DNA of 51,819 nucleotides from CAYHCE01 sp964355015 (GCA_964355015.1 CAYHCE010000021.1:1-51819); one strand, 5' to 3'; shown: positions 17,992-26,990, numbered from the stretch's first letter. The notes: generated by a model from the sequence alone, not told the origin. A program made the numbers and translations.

Positions 17992-19139
17992 CGGCCGCTG
18001 CCCACCGGGTTGGGCCCGTGGTGGGACAGCGCCCCCCGTTGGAGTGGGGTGGGAACAGGCCTTCGCCTTGGCTTGAACGGATCCAGCACGGTGTCGAGCC
18101 GCCAGCGGCCGGCGGGGGTGAGCTGGGGATCCTGACGACGCCAGACGCTGCGCGCCATCAGCAGTTCTTCCCCCTCGACCACTGCCCCCAGCTGGCCGAG
18201 CCAGCGCGTCCGTTCGCCGTCGCCGCTGTCGCTGCGCAGGCGCACCGCCCCGGCTCCCGCCGCCTGCTGCTGCACCAGCCGCGCCAGGGCGGGCCCGTGC
18301 AGATGGGACCAGCCGGGATGGAGCGTCACCTCCAGATCCAGCGGCCCGACGGCGTCCCGTCGCAGACGTCGCACGGCGGCCACGGCCTGCTGGCGGCTGG
18401 GATCGACCCACAGAACGCCGTCTCCCTTGCCCTGATCGAGCACGTCTTCGATGCGGCGATCGAGCAGCTGACGCAGCTGGGCCGGGCAGGCTGCCTGCTC
18501 CAGATGCCAGAGCAGGGCGGCGCTGCGGCGGTTGAGAGGACGTTGCTGCAGATTGTCCGGTGGTGCACAGGCCGGCTGCAGGGCTGATCCCGCCACGGAG
18601 TCCGGTTCCAGGAGCCAGAGCGTCTGATGGCGCAGGGGCTGGAAGCCCTGCTCCCGGAGCAGGGCGAGCCGGTCGTCGTGGCCGGCGCTGACGGTGGCGA
18701 TCCAGCTGGAAGCGCCCCGGCAGCCTTGCAGCGCCTGTCGCAGCATCGCGGCCTCCACCTGGCGCACACCGGGGGAACCGGCGCCCTCCAGGGCGCGGGA
18801 GCAGAGCCGCAGCTGTTCCACCCCCCAGCAGCTGCCGCTGCGGTTGAGGCGGCGCAGCACGGTCAGACCCAGCAGCTGTTCGGGGGAGCGATAGGCCACC
18901 AGCACCTCCGGAGCCAGAGGCGGACGGCGTACCAGCGAGCTGAGCAGTCGCTCCGGCGTCTGCAGCAGCAGGGCGCGCTGCAGGAGGGGCTGCAGATCGA
19001 GGACGGACGGATCCTGCAGCAGGGGCAGCATCCAGCCCCGCAGGGGCGCGACCTGGATATCCCCGGCAGCGGCGAGTGAATCACCTCCCGGGGAGCGGGT
19101 TGGAGAGGGGTGACGCACGGCTGGACCGCTGTTGAACAA
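17988..19139 (-). CDS. GNAT-like hypothetical protein upstream of ruvX
   Basis: Up to 383 residues with what looks like two acetyltransferase-like halves. The first has LVAYRSPEQLLGLTVLRR and the second has VLWVDPSRQQAVAAVRRL followed by DLEVTLHPGWSHLHGPALA. The classical acetyl-CoA-binding Q/RxxGxG/A motif is not obvious, so the fold call is tentative. The start is uncertain: TTG at 19139, GTG at 19118 or ATG at 19031. Its stop codon overlaps the ruvX GTG, so ruvX translation is probably coupled to it. Likely specific to cyanobacteria; function unknown. Confidence 0.7.
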   Translation of the reverse strand: MFNSGPAVRHPSPTRSPGGDSLAAAGDIQVAPLRGWMLPLLQDPSVLDLQPLLQRALLLQTPERLLSSLVRRPPLAPEVLVAYRSPEQLLGLTVLRRLNRSGSCWGVEQLRLCSRALEGAGSPGVRQVEAAMLRQALQGCRGASSWIATVSAGHDDRLALLREQGFQPLRHQTLWLLEPDSVAGSALQPACAPPDNLQQRPLNRRSAALLWHLEQAACPAQLRQLLDRRIEDVLDQGKGDGVLWVDPSRQQAVAAVRRLRRDAVGPLDLEVTLHPGWSHLHGPALARLVQQQAAGAGAVRLRSDSGDGERTRWLGQLGAVVEGEELLMARSVWRRQDPQLTPAGRWRLDTVLDPFKPRRRPVPTPLQRGALSHHGPNPVGSGR

Positions 19140-19172
19140 CTGTATCGGGAGCAGACAGGGGTCCCGTCGGGT

Positions 19173-20387
19173 TCAGGCTGGCCGCACCAGCACCAGGGGA
19201 GTGCGTTCGTTGGCGTTGCCGGCCGGATTGGGCCGCAGGGCACGCTGCAGCAGGCCCTCGTCGCAGCCGGTACTGGAGGCCAGCACCTTCACCCGGCCCA
19301 GGTCGTTGACGTCCACCACGGCCACCGGCACTCCGAGAGCGGCGGCCAGCTCTTGGCAGCAGCGCCCGGGCTGGTCGGGTCCCAGCACGATCGTCTGGTC
19401 GTAGGGGGGGGTGGTGCCGGTGATGTCGTCGATCAGGCGGGCCTGCGCGCCGGCCAGCCGGTAGAAGCCGCCCCGACTGCCCACGAGCCTGAGCAGGGTG
19501 CCGGCGAGCCAGGCGCAGAGCACACGGGCCGGGCCCACCGCATCGATCAGACTCTGCAGACCGCAGGCTGTGGCCAGGCTGCTGGTGGGGTGGAACGCCC
19601 GGCAGAGCAGACGTGCCAGGCAGGAGGGCTCCACCGTGGCCGGATGGTGGTAGCGGCCCTGGATCACCGCCAGGGGGGTTTCGCCGATCGTGAGGATGTC
19701 ACCGGGGCGGAGCAGGGGTCCGGCGTAGCGGCGCAGCACTTCGAGGGGATCATCGAGCACGCCGAGCAGGTGGGTGGGCACCGGCAGCACCCGGCAGCCC
19801 TCGCCCTCTCGCCAGGGGGCGGTGGCCGGATCGAGCGGCTCGGGACGGCGCAGAGGGATCAGTACCCCGTCGCGGCGGTGCAGCCGGCCGAAGGGACCGT
19901 AGTTCACCCAGAGGATCTCGAGCCAGAGGGTGTCGAGCAGGGCGGCCAGATCGGGCGAAGCGGCGGAGCCCCCGCCGGCCGTGGAGATCGCCTCGATCCT
20001 CACCCTGGCCCGGGCCTGGGTGCTGCTGCGTCCCTTGACGATGTACGCCGCCCAGTAGCCATCCGGCCGCGGCTCCTCGTCGGGGTGGTCGGCCATCACG
20101 CTGCAGCGGATCCGCACTCCCGAGAGATCCCCCCGTCCCAGCAGGCTGGTCTTGAGGGTCAGCTCGGGCACCATCACCTCCATGCGGCCATGGGGGTTGG
20201 CGATCCTGATCGTCCCCTCCAGTTCCACGGCGTCGCCGCCGATCCAGCGGGTCGTCCAGGGGCTGGAGCTCAGCCGCAGCGGCGAGGCGGGGCGGAGCCG
20301 GTGTCGCAGCTCCAGCCAGAGCAGGGTGAGGCCGAACAGCAGCGCGGCGAGCAGGGCCGCGCAGAGCAGCGGGGACGGGGACGGCAA
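19173..20387 (-). CDS. membrane-anchored F420:gamma-glutamyl ligase (CofE)-like protein
   Basis: A 404-residue protein. Residues 7-30 form a hydrophobic N-terminal segment. The C-terminal two-thirds resemble the CofE/FbiB ligase family, with VPTHLLGVLDDPLEVLRRYA, LLRPGDILTIGETPLAVIQG, RGGFYRLAGAQARLIDDITG and VAVVDVNDLG. CofE enzymes add glutamate to F420-0. Canonical CofE is about 250 residues and soluble, so the N-terminal 150 residues with a membrane anchor are extra. Whether this lineage makes F420, or uses the protein on another substrate, is not shown here. The start is a TTG and is uncertain. It is divergent from the PhoH-family gene. Confidence 0.75.
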   Translation of the reverse strand: MPSPSPLLCAALLAALLFGLTLLWLELRHRLRPASPLRLSSSPWTTRWIGGDAVELEGTIRIANPHGRMEVMVPELTLKTSLLGRGDLSGVRIRCSVMADHPDEEPRPDGYWAAYIVKGRSSTQARARVRIEAISTAGGGSAASPDLAALLDTLWLEILWVNYGPFGRLHRRDGVLIPLRRPEPLDPATAPWREGEGCRVLPVPTHLLGVLDDPLEVLRRYAGPLLRPGDILTIGETPLAVIQGRYHHPATVEPSCLARLLCRAFHPTSSLATACGLQSLIDAVGPARVLCAWLAGTLLRLVGSRGGFYRLAGAQARLIDDITGTTPPYDQTIVLGPDQPGRCCQELAAALGVPVAVVDVNDLGRVKVLASSTGCDEGLLQRALRPNPAGNANERTPLVLVRPA

Positions 20388-20491
20388 GGGGGCAGCGGAA
20401 CCGGAATCAGCGGGAGCGTAGGTCGTGCCTGGCGGGCCGACGCGACCTGCGCTCCCGAGCCGCTTAAGTTCGAGCCAGGGCCCTGCCGCCG

Positions 20492-21880
20492 GTGTTGATG
20501 AAGAAGACCTTCGTCCTCGATACGAACGTGCTGCTGCACGACCCGTTGGCGATCACCCGCTTCGAGGACAACACCGTGGTGATCCCGATCGAGGTGGTCG
20601 AGGAGATCGATCGCTTCAAGCGGGATTCCTCGGAGAGGGGCCGCAACGCGCGCCAGGCCTCGCGGCTGCTGGACGGCCTCAGGGAGAAGGGCAACCTGGC
20701 GGAAGGAGTGGAGATCGACGACGTTCACCACGGCCAGCTCAAGGTGGTGTTCTGCCGCAGCGACACCCTCAACCAGCTGCCGCCGGAACTCAAGGCAGGC
20801 AACGGCGACAACAACATTCTGGCGGTGGCGCTCGAGCAGCGCCTGCAGGACGTCATGAGCAGCCCGCAACCGGTGGTGCTCGTCACCAAGGACACCAACC
20901 TGCGCATCAAGGCCGATGCCGTGGGGCTGATCGCCCAGGATTACACCACCGACAAGGTGGCGATCGGCGACCTCTACCCCGGTTTCACGGAGTGGCTGGT
21001 CTCGGCGTCCCGGATGGAGCAGCTCCATCGCGAGGGCTCGCTGGGGCTGCCGGCCCTGCCGCCGCGCCCGGAGGGGGCGCCTGTGCTGGTGTCCAACGAA
21101 GGGGTGACCCTGGTGGACGAGGTCCAGCCCCAGCACACCCTGCTCGCCCGGGTCGATGCCGCTGGCACCAGCCTGCGCCCGCTGCAGAAGGTGAACCGGA
21201 TCAAGCTGGGCCGGGTCAGCCCCCGCAACCGGGAGCAGACCTTCGCCCTCGATCTGCTGCTGGATCCGGCGATCGAGCTGGTCACCCTGGTGGGCAAGGC
21301 CGGAACGGGCAAGACGCTGCTGGCCCTCGCCGCCGGCCTGCACCAGGTGGCCGACGCGCACATCTACGACCGCCTGCTGGTGACGCGCCCCGTGATCCCG
21401 CTGGGCAAGGACATCGGCTTCCTGCCGGGTGATCTGCAGGAAAAGATGGGCCCCTGGATGCAGCCGATCATCGACAACCTCGATTACCTGCTGGGGGGTG
21501 ACGACCAGGCCCATGGTGCCGGCCGGGCCGGTCGGCCGCCTCGCAGCAACTGGGCCGACCTCAAGGGGATGGGCCTGCTGGAGGTGGAGGCGATCACCTA
21601 CATCCGCGGCCGTTCCATCCCCCGCCAGTTCATGGTGGTGGATGAAGCCCAGAACCTCACCCCGCACGAGGTGAAGACGATCGTGACCCGGGTGGGCGAG
21701 GGCACGAAGATCGTCTTCACAGGCGACCCCTACCAGATCGACAATCCCTACGTGGATGCCGACAGCAACGGTCTCACCTGGCTGGTGGAGCGCTTCAAGG
21801 GGCAGGAGCTTGCCGGCCACGTGACCCTGATGAAGGGTGAGCGCTCACCGCTGGCGGAGTTGGCTGCCAACCTGCTCTGA
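20492..21880 (+). CDS. PIN domain plus PhoH-type ATPase
   Basis: A 462-residue protein combining an N-terminal PIN nuclease domain (FVLDTNVLLHDP near the start, then EVVEEIDRFKRD and GDNNILAVAL with conserved acids) and a C-terminal PhoH ATPase. The ATPase has Walker A GKAGTGKTLLALAAG near residue 268, RPVIPLGKDIGFLPGD, VVDEAQNLTPHEVKTI as Walker B, and FTGDPYQIDNPY. This is the PhoH2/YlaK-like arrangement, thought to couple RNA unwinding to cleavage. The frame starts GTG-TTG-ATG, so the start may be the GTG at 20492 or the ATG at 20498. Convergent with fumC. Confidence 0.94.
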   Translation: MLMKKTFVLDTNVLLHDPLAITRFEDNTVVIPIEVVEEIDRFKRDSSERGRNARQASRLLDGLREKGNLAEGVEIDDVHHGQLKVVFCRSDTLNQLPPELKAGNGDNNILAVALEQRLQDVMSSPQPVVLVTKDTNLRIKADAVGLIAQDYTTDKVAIGDLYPGFTEWLVSASRMEQLHREGSLGLPALPPRPEGAPVLVSNEGVTLVDEVQPQHTLLARVDAAGTSLRPLQKVNRIKLGRVSPRNREQTFALDLLLDPAIELVTLVGKAGTGKTLLALAAGLHQVADAHIYDRLLVTRPVIPLGKDIGFLPGDLQEKMGPWMQPIIDNLDYLLGGDDQAHGAGRAGRPPRSNWADLKGMGLLEVEAITYIRGRSIPRQFMVVDEAQNLTPHEVKTIVTRVGEGTKIVFTGDPYQIDNPYVDADSNGLTWLVERFKGQELAGHVTLMKGERSPLAELAANLL

Positions 21881-21914
21881 TCGAAGCGGCGGCAGGCAGG
21901 CGCGGTCGGTCGCC

Positions 21915-23306
21915 TCAGGCCATGCCCTCGGCGCGGACCCAGCGGTCGAACTCCTCGGCGCTGATCTCCCCCAGCACGAGTGCCGCCTCGCGCAGGGTCA
22001 GACGGTGGGTGTGGGCATGCCTGGCGATGCGGCAGGCCCGGTCGTAGCCGATCACCGGCGTCAGCGCCGTCACCAGCATCAGGCTCTGGTCGAGCAGGGC
22101 CTCGATCCGCGCCTTGTTCGCCACCAGGCCCTCCACGCAGTGCTCGCGGAAGGCGCGGCAGCCGCCGGCCAGCAGGGTGCAGCTCTGCAGCACGTTGTGG
22201 GCCAGCAGGGGCTTGAACACGTTCAGCTCGAAGTTCCCCTGGCTGGAGGCCATCTGAACGGCTGTGTTGTTGCCCATCACCTGCACGGCAACCTGGGTGA
22301 GGCTCTCGCACTGGGTGGGATTCACCTTGCCCGGCATGATGCTGGAGCCCGGTTCGTTCTCAGGCAGCGTCAGTTCACCGAGGCCGCAACGGGGCCCGCT
22401 GGCCAACCAGCGGATGTCGTTGGCGATCTTCATCAGCGAGCCGGCCAGCACAGTGAGCGCCCCGTGGGCGCTGGCGATCGGTTCGTGTCCGGCCAGGGCC
22501 TGGAACTTGTTGGGAGCGCTGCGGAAAACCACGCCGAGCCGTTGGCTCAGCCGCTCCGCCACCGCCTCGCCGAAGCCGATCGGGGCGTTGAGGCCCGTGC
22601 CCACCGCCGTGCCTCCGATGGCCAGCTCCCGCAGGCGTGGCAGGGTCAGCTCGATCGCCTCCAACGCCAGATCGAGCTGGGCGACGTAACCGGAGAACTC
22701 CTGGCCCAGGCTGAGCGGCACTGCGTCCTGCAGGTGGGTGCGGCCGATCTTGAGGATCGGCTGGAAGTCGCTCGCCTTCCGCGCCAGGGCGTCCCGCAGG
22801 CCCCGGGCGGCAGGGATGACGCCCCCTTCCAGCTCCAGCACCACGGCCATGTGCAGGGCCGTGGGAAAGGTGTCGTTGCTCGACTGGCTGAGGTTGACGT
22901 GGTCGTTGGGATGGACCGGCTCCTTGCTGCCCAGCACACCGCCGACGGCCTCGATCGCCCGGTTGGCGATCACCTCGTTGACGTTCATGTTCGTCTGGGT
23001 GCCGGAGCCCGTCTGCCAGACGCGCAGGGGGAACTCCGCTTCCAGCCGGCCGGAGGCCACCTCCTCGGCGGCGGCCACGATCCACTCCGAGCGCCGGGGA
23101 TCGAGCCGGCCCATGGCGGCGTTCACTTCGGCACAGGCCGCTTTGAGCTGGCCGAAGGCCTGCACGATCGGCATCGGCATCACTTCCCCGAAGGGGAAGA
23201 AGCGGAGCGAGCGCTGGGTCTGGGCGCCCCAGTAGTGCTCCGCTGGTACCTCGACGGCGCCGAGGCTGTCGGTTTCGCGGCGGCTGCCGCCAGCGGGGAC
23301 GCTCAT
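21915..23306 (-). CDS. fumC: class II fumarate hydratase
   Basis: Reversible hydration of fumarate to malate. A 463-residue enzyme without an iron-sulfur cluster. Motifs are SGTQTNMNVNEV (101-112), SSNDTFPTALH, the catalytic-region GRTHLQDAVPL (H191) and the superfamily signature GSSIMPGKVNP (320-330). It starts with ATG, and that codon shares one base with the stop of the upstream PSI accumulation factor gene (TGATG), so the two are translationally coupled. Other fumarase/aspartase superfamily members such as aspartase are less likely given the overall match to FumC. Confidence 0.97.
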   Translation of the reverse strand: MSVPAGGSRRETDSLGAVEVPAEHYWGAQTQRSLRFFPFGEVMPMPIVQAFGQLKAACAEVNAAMGRLDPRRSEWIVAAAEEVASGRLEAEFPLRVWQTGSGTQTNMNVNEVIANRAIEAVGGVLGSKEPVHPNDHVNLSQSSNDTFPTALHMAVVLELEGGVIPAARGLRDALARKASDFQPILKIGRTHLQDAVPLSLGQEFSGYVAQLDLALEAIELTLPRLRELAIGGTAVGTGLNAPIGFGEAVAERLSQRLGVVFRSAPNKFQALAGHEPIASAHGALTVLAGSLMKIANDIRWLASGPRCGLGELTLPENEPGSSIMPGKVNPTQCESLTQVAVQVMGNNTAVQMASSQGNFELNVFKPLLAHNVLQSCTLLAGGCRAFREHCVEGLVANKARIEALLDQSLMLVTALTPVIGYDRACRIARHAHTHRLTLREAALVLGEISAEEFDRWVRAEGMA

Positions 23307-23869
23307 CAGCCGGCAGGGACGACTTCGCTGTTCAGTTCGTTGAAGCTACGGGTGGTGCTCGCCCCGGCCCCCTCGGCGGGATCCAGACCGGTGGCCTTTC
23401 GGAGGGCGGCGCTGATCGCATCGGTGTTCACCTGGCCCTGCCCGTCGAAGACCACGTGGCCCTCGGGATCGAACACCACCACCTGAGGGATCACGCCCCG
23501 CCAGTAGTGGGCCGGGTCGGTGGCTCCCTGATCGGGGCGGTTCTGGATCCGATCGGTGGTGAGGGGGATCAGCTCGGCCGTGCGGCCCCAGAGGCGCTGC
23601 AGCTCGGAGAGCACCGGCGCGAACTGCTTGCTGTCGGCGCTGTCGTCGAGATAGAAGACCAGCACGACGGCCCGGTGGTCGGCCATCGCCTGGGCCAGGC
23701 TGCTGCGGGGCGGCACCAGCGAGCCGTTGCCGGCATAGAGCGCGTAGATGTTGCCGTCGTAGCTGTTGGTGGTCAGGGCGGCGGCGGCCGGCGACACCGG
23801 GCCGCTCACCAGCAGCAGCAGGGCGCTGAGCAGGCCGAGCAGGGGAACGAGGTAGGAAGAGACGCGCAA
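23306..23869 (-). CDS. thylakoid membrane photosystem I accumulation factor (thioredoxin-like)
   Basis: About 187 residues: a hydrophobic signal or anchor segment (YLVPLLGLLSALLLLVSG) followed by a thioredoxin-like fold with VVLVFYLDDSADSKQFAPVL and VIPQVVVFDPEGHVVFDG. The usual CxxC is absent: the position reads DSADSK, so it is not a dithiol oxidoreductase. I match it from memory to the cyanobacterial protein annotated as a thylakoid PSI accumulation factor (SYDGNIYALYAGNGSLVPPR near the N-terminus is characteristic). No ATG or GTG lies at a suitable place; the TTG at 23869 is my chosen start, just before the hydrophobic segment. It is coupled to fumC downstream. Confidence 0.75.
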   Translation of the reverse strand: MRVSSYLVPLLGLLSALLLLVSGPVSPAAAALTTNSYDGNIYALYAGNGSLVPPRSSLAQAMADHRAVVLVFYLDDSADSKQFAPVLSELQRLWGRTAELIPLTTDRIQNRPDQGATDPAHYWRGVIPQVVVFDPEGHVVFDGQGQVNTDAISAALRKATGLDPAEGAGASTTRSFNELNSEVVPAG

Positions 23870-23919
23870 CCGGAAGACAGGCGGGCTGGCGCCATTGTGG
23901 CGGTCGGGCTCCGGGATGG

Positions 23920-25596
23920 TCAGGGTCGGCCGATGCCCCGCCCCATGCCCTGCACGATCCCGCGGCCGACCAGCCCGATCGCGCGGCCGATCACCTGGGT
24001 GAGCACCACCACCAGCAGGTCGCCCAGCCGACGCAGCAGGGCCCTCAGCTGGGGCGCGAGGGCATCGCGGGCCTCCAGGGCCAGGGTGACGGCCTGCTGC
24101 AGCCAGCCGAGGCGGCGCAGTTCCTCGTCGCGCGGTTCGGTGAGCAGCAGGGGCTGAATGGTGCCCTGCTGCAGCCGGTAGAGCAGGCGCTGGCTCTCGT
24201 AGAGCTGAACCGGTCGCTCGAACCATTCGCTCCACCGCTGCTGGGCGTTGAGCTGGTTGCGCAGACGCTCGAGGCTGCGGGTGGCCAGCAGCTCCTTCAC
24301 CAGTAGGTAACGGCGCAGTTCGGGCCAGTCGCCACAGCAGGCGAGCACCTCGGCGCTGATGCGCTCGGCGGTGCGGACCAGCCAGTTGCTGACCAGCACC
24401 TCCAGGTGCAGCAGGGCCTGGGGTTCGTCCGGGGCCAGCAGACGGCCTTCCACCAACAGGGGCTGGGCGCCGAGCAGGGCAGCCAGCATCGGCTGGCTGG
24501 GGGGGAGTTCAGGATCGTCCAGATCCAGGTCGGTGCCGAGGCTGAGGGTCTGGGCCACGGGAAGCAGGGTGCCGTGCTGCGGCAACTGCACGTAGGGGCC
24601 CGCCATCTGGCGCAGGGCCTGCCGCCGCAGTTCAGGCTGCAGCTGCTGCCAGCGGCTCTGCAGCTCCTCCCCCCGCAGGTGTTCCTGGCGCAGCAGAGAC
24701 AGCAGCTGATCCAGCTGGGTGAGCAGGGCCAGCAGCAGGTCGCGGCGACGCTCGGGGCTGAGGCCCTCGAGAGCGAACAGCTCGTTGCTCCCCTGGCGCA
24801 CCAGGGGCCCCTGGCTGGACTGGCGCAGCCGCTCGCGGATGGCCTGCCACACGCCCTCGGCCGTGCGGCTGCGCAGGGTGATCGCCGTGCTGCCGCTGGC
24901 GGCAGGCGACGGCAGCGCGTCCCCGCCGCCCGCGCGGACGGCGGGGTACGCGCCGCTCCAGGCGAGGCTGGCGGGGCCCCACAGCCAGAGCAACAGGCCG
25001 CGGGCCGTGCGGAGTTCCCGCTGCCGGCCTTCGAGCATCAGCACGAGCAGCAGCTGTCCGGGGGGGGGATCAAGCAGCCGGGCACACAGATCCAGATCGG
25101 CATCGATCTGCTGCAGGCCACTGAGCAGCAGCCACTGTCCCAGACCGATCGGCCCCTCCCCCGGGGCGGGAGCGCTGCGGTTCTCTCCCTTCAGCTCCAC
25201 CACCCGACCGCCGGCCAGCAGGGTCGCGACGGCGCCAAGCAGCTGCTCGGGCTCAGGCTGCTGCAGCAATCCAGCAACGGGAAGCCGCAGAAGCCAGCTG
25301 TCGGGGCAACCGGGCTGGGCCGGCAACACCAGCAGCAGCGGGGCCGGCAGCCAGCGTTGTTCCAGCCTTTCCAGTTCTCCCAGCACGCTGCCCGGCCGCA
25401 GCGGAGCCTCCAGGCACCAGATCACCAGCTGTGGAGCGCCCTCCAGCGCTTCGCTCGCCGTGACGACGCGGTAACCGGACGGTGCGCCGCCGAGCAGGCG
25501 GACCAGCCCGTCGCTCAGCAGGGGCTCGGCGAACAGCAGCAACTGCGGGGCAGGCCGGGAGCCCGGCCTGGCTGACGCCGCGGGCTGCTGGATCAC
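23920..25596 (-). CDS. DUF3685 (Ycf55-like) protein
   Basis: A 558-residue protein beginning with GTG. The first 130 residues look like a response-regulator receiver fold without the phosphorylation site (QLLLFAEPLLSDGLVRLLGG, then APQLVIWCLE, then PAPLLLVLPAQPG). The C-terminal half is helical and Leu/Gln/Arg-rich and matches the DUF3685/Ycf55 family of cyanobacteria and red-algal plastids, ending in the helix LLVVVLTQVIGRAIGLVGRG. Function is unknown. It precedes the PSI accumulation factor and fumC with a 50-base gap, consistent with one transcript. Confidence 0.78.
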   Translation of the reverse strand: MIQQPAASARPGSRPAPQLLLFAEPLLSDGLVRLLGGAPSGYRVVTASEALEGAPQLVIWCLEAPLRPGSVLGELERLEQRWLPAPLLLVLPAQPGCPDSWLLRLPVAGLLQQPEPEQLLGAVATLLAGGRVVELKGENRSAPAPGEGPIGLGQWLLLSGLQQIDADLDLCARLLDPPPGQLLLVLMLEGRQRELRTARGLLLWLWGPASLAWSGAYPAVRAGGGDALPSPAASGSTAITLRSRTAEGVWQAIRERLRQSSQGPLVRQGSNELFALEGLSPERRRDLLLALLTQLDQLLSLLRQEHLRGEELQSRWQQLQPELRRQALRQMAGPYVQLPQHGTLLPVAQTLSLGTDLDLDDPELPPSQPMLAALLGAQPLLVEGRLLAPDEPQALLHLEVLVSNWLVRTAERISAEVLACCGDWPELRRYLLVKELLATRSLERLRNQLNAQQRWSEWFERPVQLYESQRLLYRLQQGTIQPLLLTEPRDEELRRLGWLQQAVTLALEARDALAPQLRALLRRLGDLLVVVLTQVIGRAIGLVGRGIVQGMGRGIGRP

Positions 25597-25683
25597 GCTT
25601 CGGTCCCTTTCATGGCGTCAAGGTAACGACAGGACACCTGAAACTCCAGGGCGCAGGCCTCCGGGATCGGATCGGATCGGGGC

Positions 25684-26178
25684 TCAGCCGCGCCTGTGGC
25701 CGTAGAGCTGGAGGGTGTAGGAATCGATCGCGAAGCCGGTGAGATCCTCTATCTGGCGCACCAGCTCGGGGGGCAGCACCACATCCAGATCCTGAATCGC
25801 CCCCGATTCGAGGCAGGTGAGATGGCTGTGGGGATCGCTGCGGTAGCCGTAGAGCCGGCCGCTGGCGCGGTCGAGGCACTCGATCACACCGGCCGACTGA
25901 AGAGCTTCCAGATTCTGGTAGACCGAGGTGTGGCCGATGTTGCGGCCCTGGGCGTTGAGCCGCTCGAAGATGTCACGAGCGCTGAGGTGGCTGCGTTCGT
26001 TCCAGAGCAGTTCCAGCACCATGCGCCGCTGGCGGCTGAGCCGCATGCCCAGGTCGCGACAGCGGCGGAAGGCTCCCGCCACGGACGTCTGCAGGGCTTC
26101 GACGGCCTCGGGCATCAGCCCGGGCAGGGCGGCTCCGGTTCGCGCCGGCACGGTCGGGGTGGCGAGGGTGGCGGACAC
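25684..26178 (-). CDS. Fur-family transcriptional repressor lacking the structural CxxC
   Basis: A 164-residue winged-helix regulator beginning with GTG. The DNA-binding domain runs MRLSRQRRMVLELLW to the recognition helix GHTSVYQNLEAL (82-93), followed by the wing RLYGYRSDPHSHLTC. The dimerisation domain has H117, H119 and a single Cys (C122) in CLESG. The second cysteine of the usual CxxC and the C-terminal Cys pair are missing, so a structural zinc site of the Fur/Zur type is unlikely. It could be a PerR-like or diverged Fur paralogue; the metal cannot be told. An AT-rich site just upstream may be its operator. Confidence 0.88.
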   Translation of the reverse strand: MSATLATPTVPARTGAALPGLMPEAVEALQTSVAGAFRRCRDLGMRLSRQRRMVLELLWNERSHLSARDIFERLNAQGRNIGHTSVYQNLEALQSAGVIECLDRASGRLYGYRSDPHSHLTCLESGAIQDLDVVLPPELVRQIEDLTGFAIDSYTLQLYGHRRG

Positions 26179-26197
26179 GAAGGGTGCGGAGCCAGGT

Positions 26198-26219
26198 TAA
26201 GGAATCTCCATATGTTATA
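26198..26219 (-). promoter_or_regulatory. possible promoter/Fur-type operator ahead of the Fur-family gene
   Basis: An AT-rich island in very GC-rich surroundings, about 20-40 bases before the GTG start. Read on the minus strand it offers TATAAC as a -10 candidate (26214-26219) and an imperfect dyad running from TAAC to CCTTA, roughly the size of a Fur box. The match to any consensus is weak; autoregulation is an inference. Confidence 0.25.
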
Positions 26220-26228
26220 GAACGTGCC

Positions 26229-26990
26229 TCAACCCACCGATGGCGTCACCGGGTCCTGCAACCGTCCGGAACCCACGCTCTGCAGGGCTTCACCCAGCTC
26301 GACGCTGCCGTCGTACAGCGCCCGCCCCACGATCACGCCCTCCACCCCGAAGGGTTCCAGGGCCAGCAGGGCCAGCAGATCGGTGATCGAACCCACGCCG
26401 CCGGAGGCGATCACCGGGATCGAACTGGCGTCTGCCATCGCCCGCAGGGCCACCAGATTCGGGCCGGCCAGGGTGCCGTCGGTGGCGATGTCGGTGCTGA
26501 CGATCGCCGCCACGCCGCTGCCCTCGAAGCTGGCCGCCAGCGCTGTGGCCTCCACGCTGCTCTCCTCCAGCCAGCCATGGGTGGCCACCATGCCCTGCCT
26601 GGCATCGATGCCCACCACGATGCGGCCCGGGTGCCGTGCCGCCAGCTGGCGCACGAGCTCCGGCCGCTCGATCGCCACCGTGCCCAGAATCACCCGATCC
26701 AGGCCGCAGGTCAGCAGTTCCTCGGTCCTCCCGGCCGAACGTACCCCGCCGCCCAGCTGCACCGGGATCGTCAGCGCGGCTGTGATCGCCCGCACCACCG
26801 TGTCGTTCACCGGTTCGCCGCTGCGGGCGCCATCGAGATCCACCAGGTGCAGGCGCTCCGCACCCTGGCGCTGCCACTCCAGGGCCTGGGCAACGGGGTC
26901 GTCTCCGAAGTGCGTCACCTGGTCATAGTTGCCCTGGTGCAGCCGCACGCAGTGGCCGTCGAGCAGGTCGATGGCGGGGATGATCTGCAT
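26229..26990 (-). CDS. hisA: phosphoribosylformimino-5-aminoimidazole carboxamide ribotide isomerase
   Basis: Histidine biosynthesis isomerase with a TIM-barrel fold. The N-terminal MQIIPAIDLLDGHCVRL carries the catalytic aspartate (D8). Phosphate-binding and second-acid motifs are VQLGGGVRS, VVGIDARQGMVATHGW, IVSTDIATDGTLAGPN and VIASGGVGS. I start at the ATG at 26990 (253 residues), exactly at the first barrel strand; the frame is open for 23 more codons upstream without a family match. It is followed by the Fur-family gene on the same strand. Confidence 0.96.
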   Translation of the reverse strand: MQIIPAIDLLDGHCVRLHQGNYDQVTHFGDDPVAQALEWQRQGAERLHLVDLDGARSGEPVNDTVVRAITAALTIPVQLGGGVRSAGRTEELLTCGLDRVILGTVAIERPELVRQLAARHPGRIVVGIDARQGMVATHGWLEESSVEATALAASFEGSGVAAIVSTDIATDGTLAGPNLVALRAMADASSIPVIASGGVGSITDLLALLALEPFGVEGVIVGRALYDGSVELGEALQSVGSGRLQDPVTPSVG

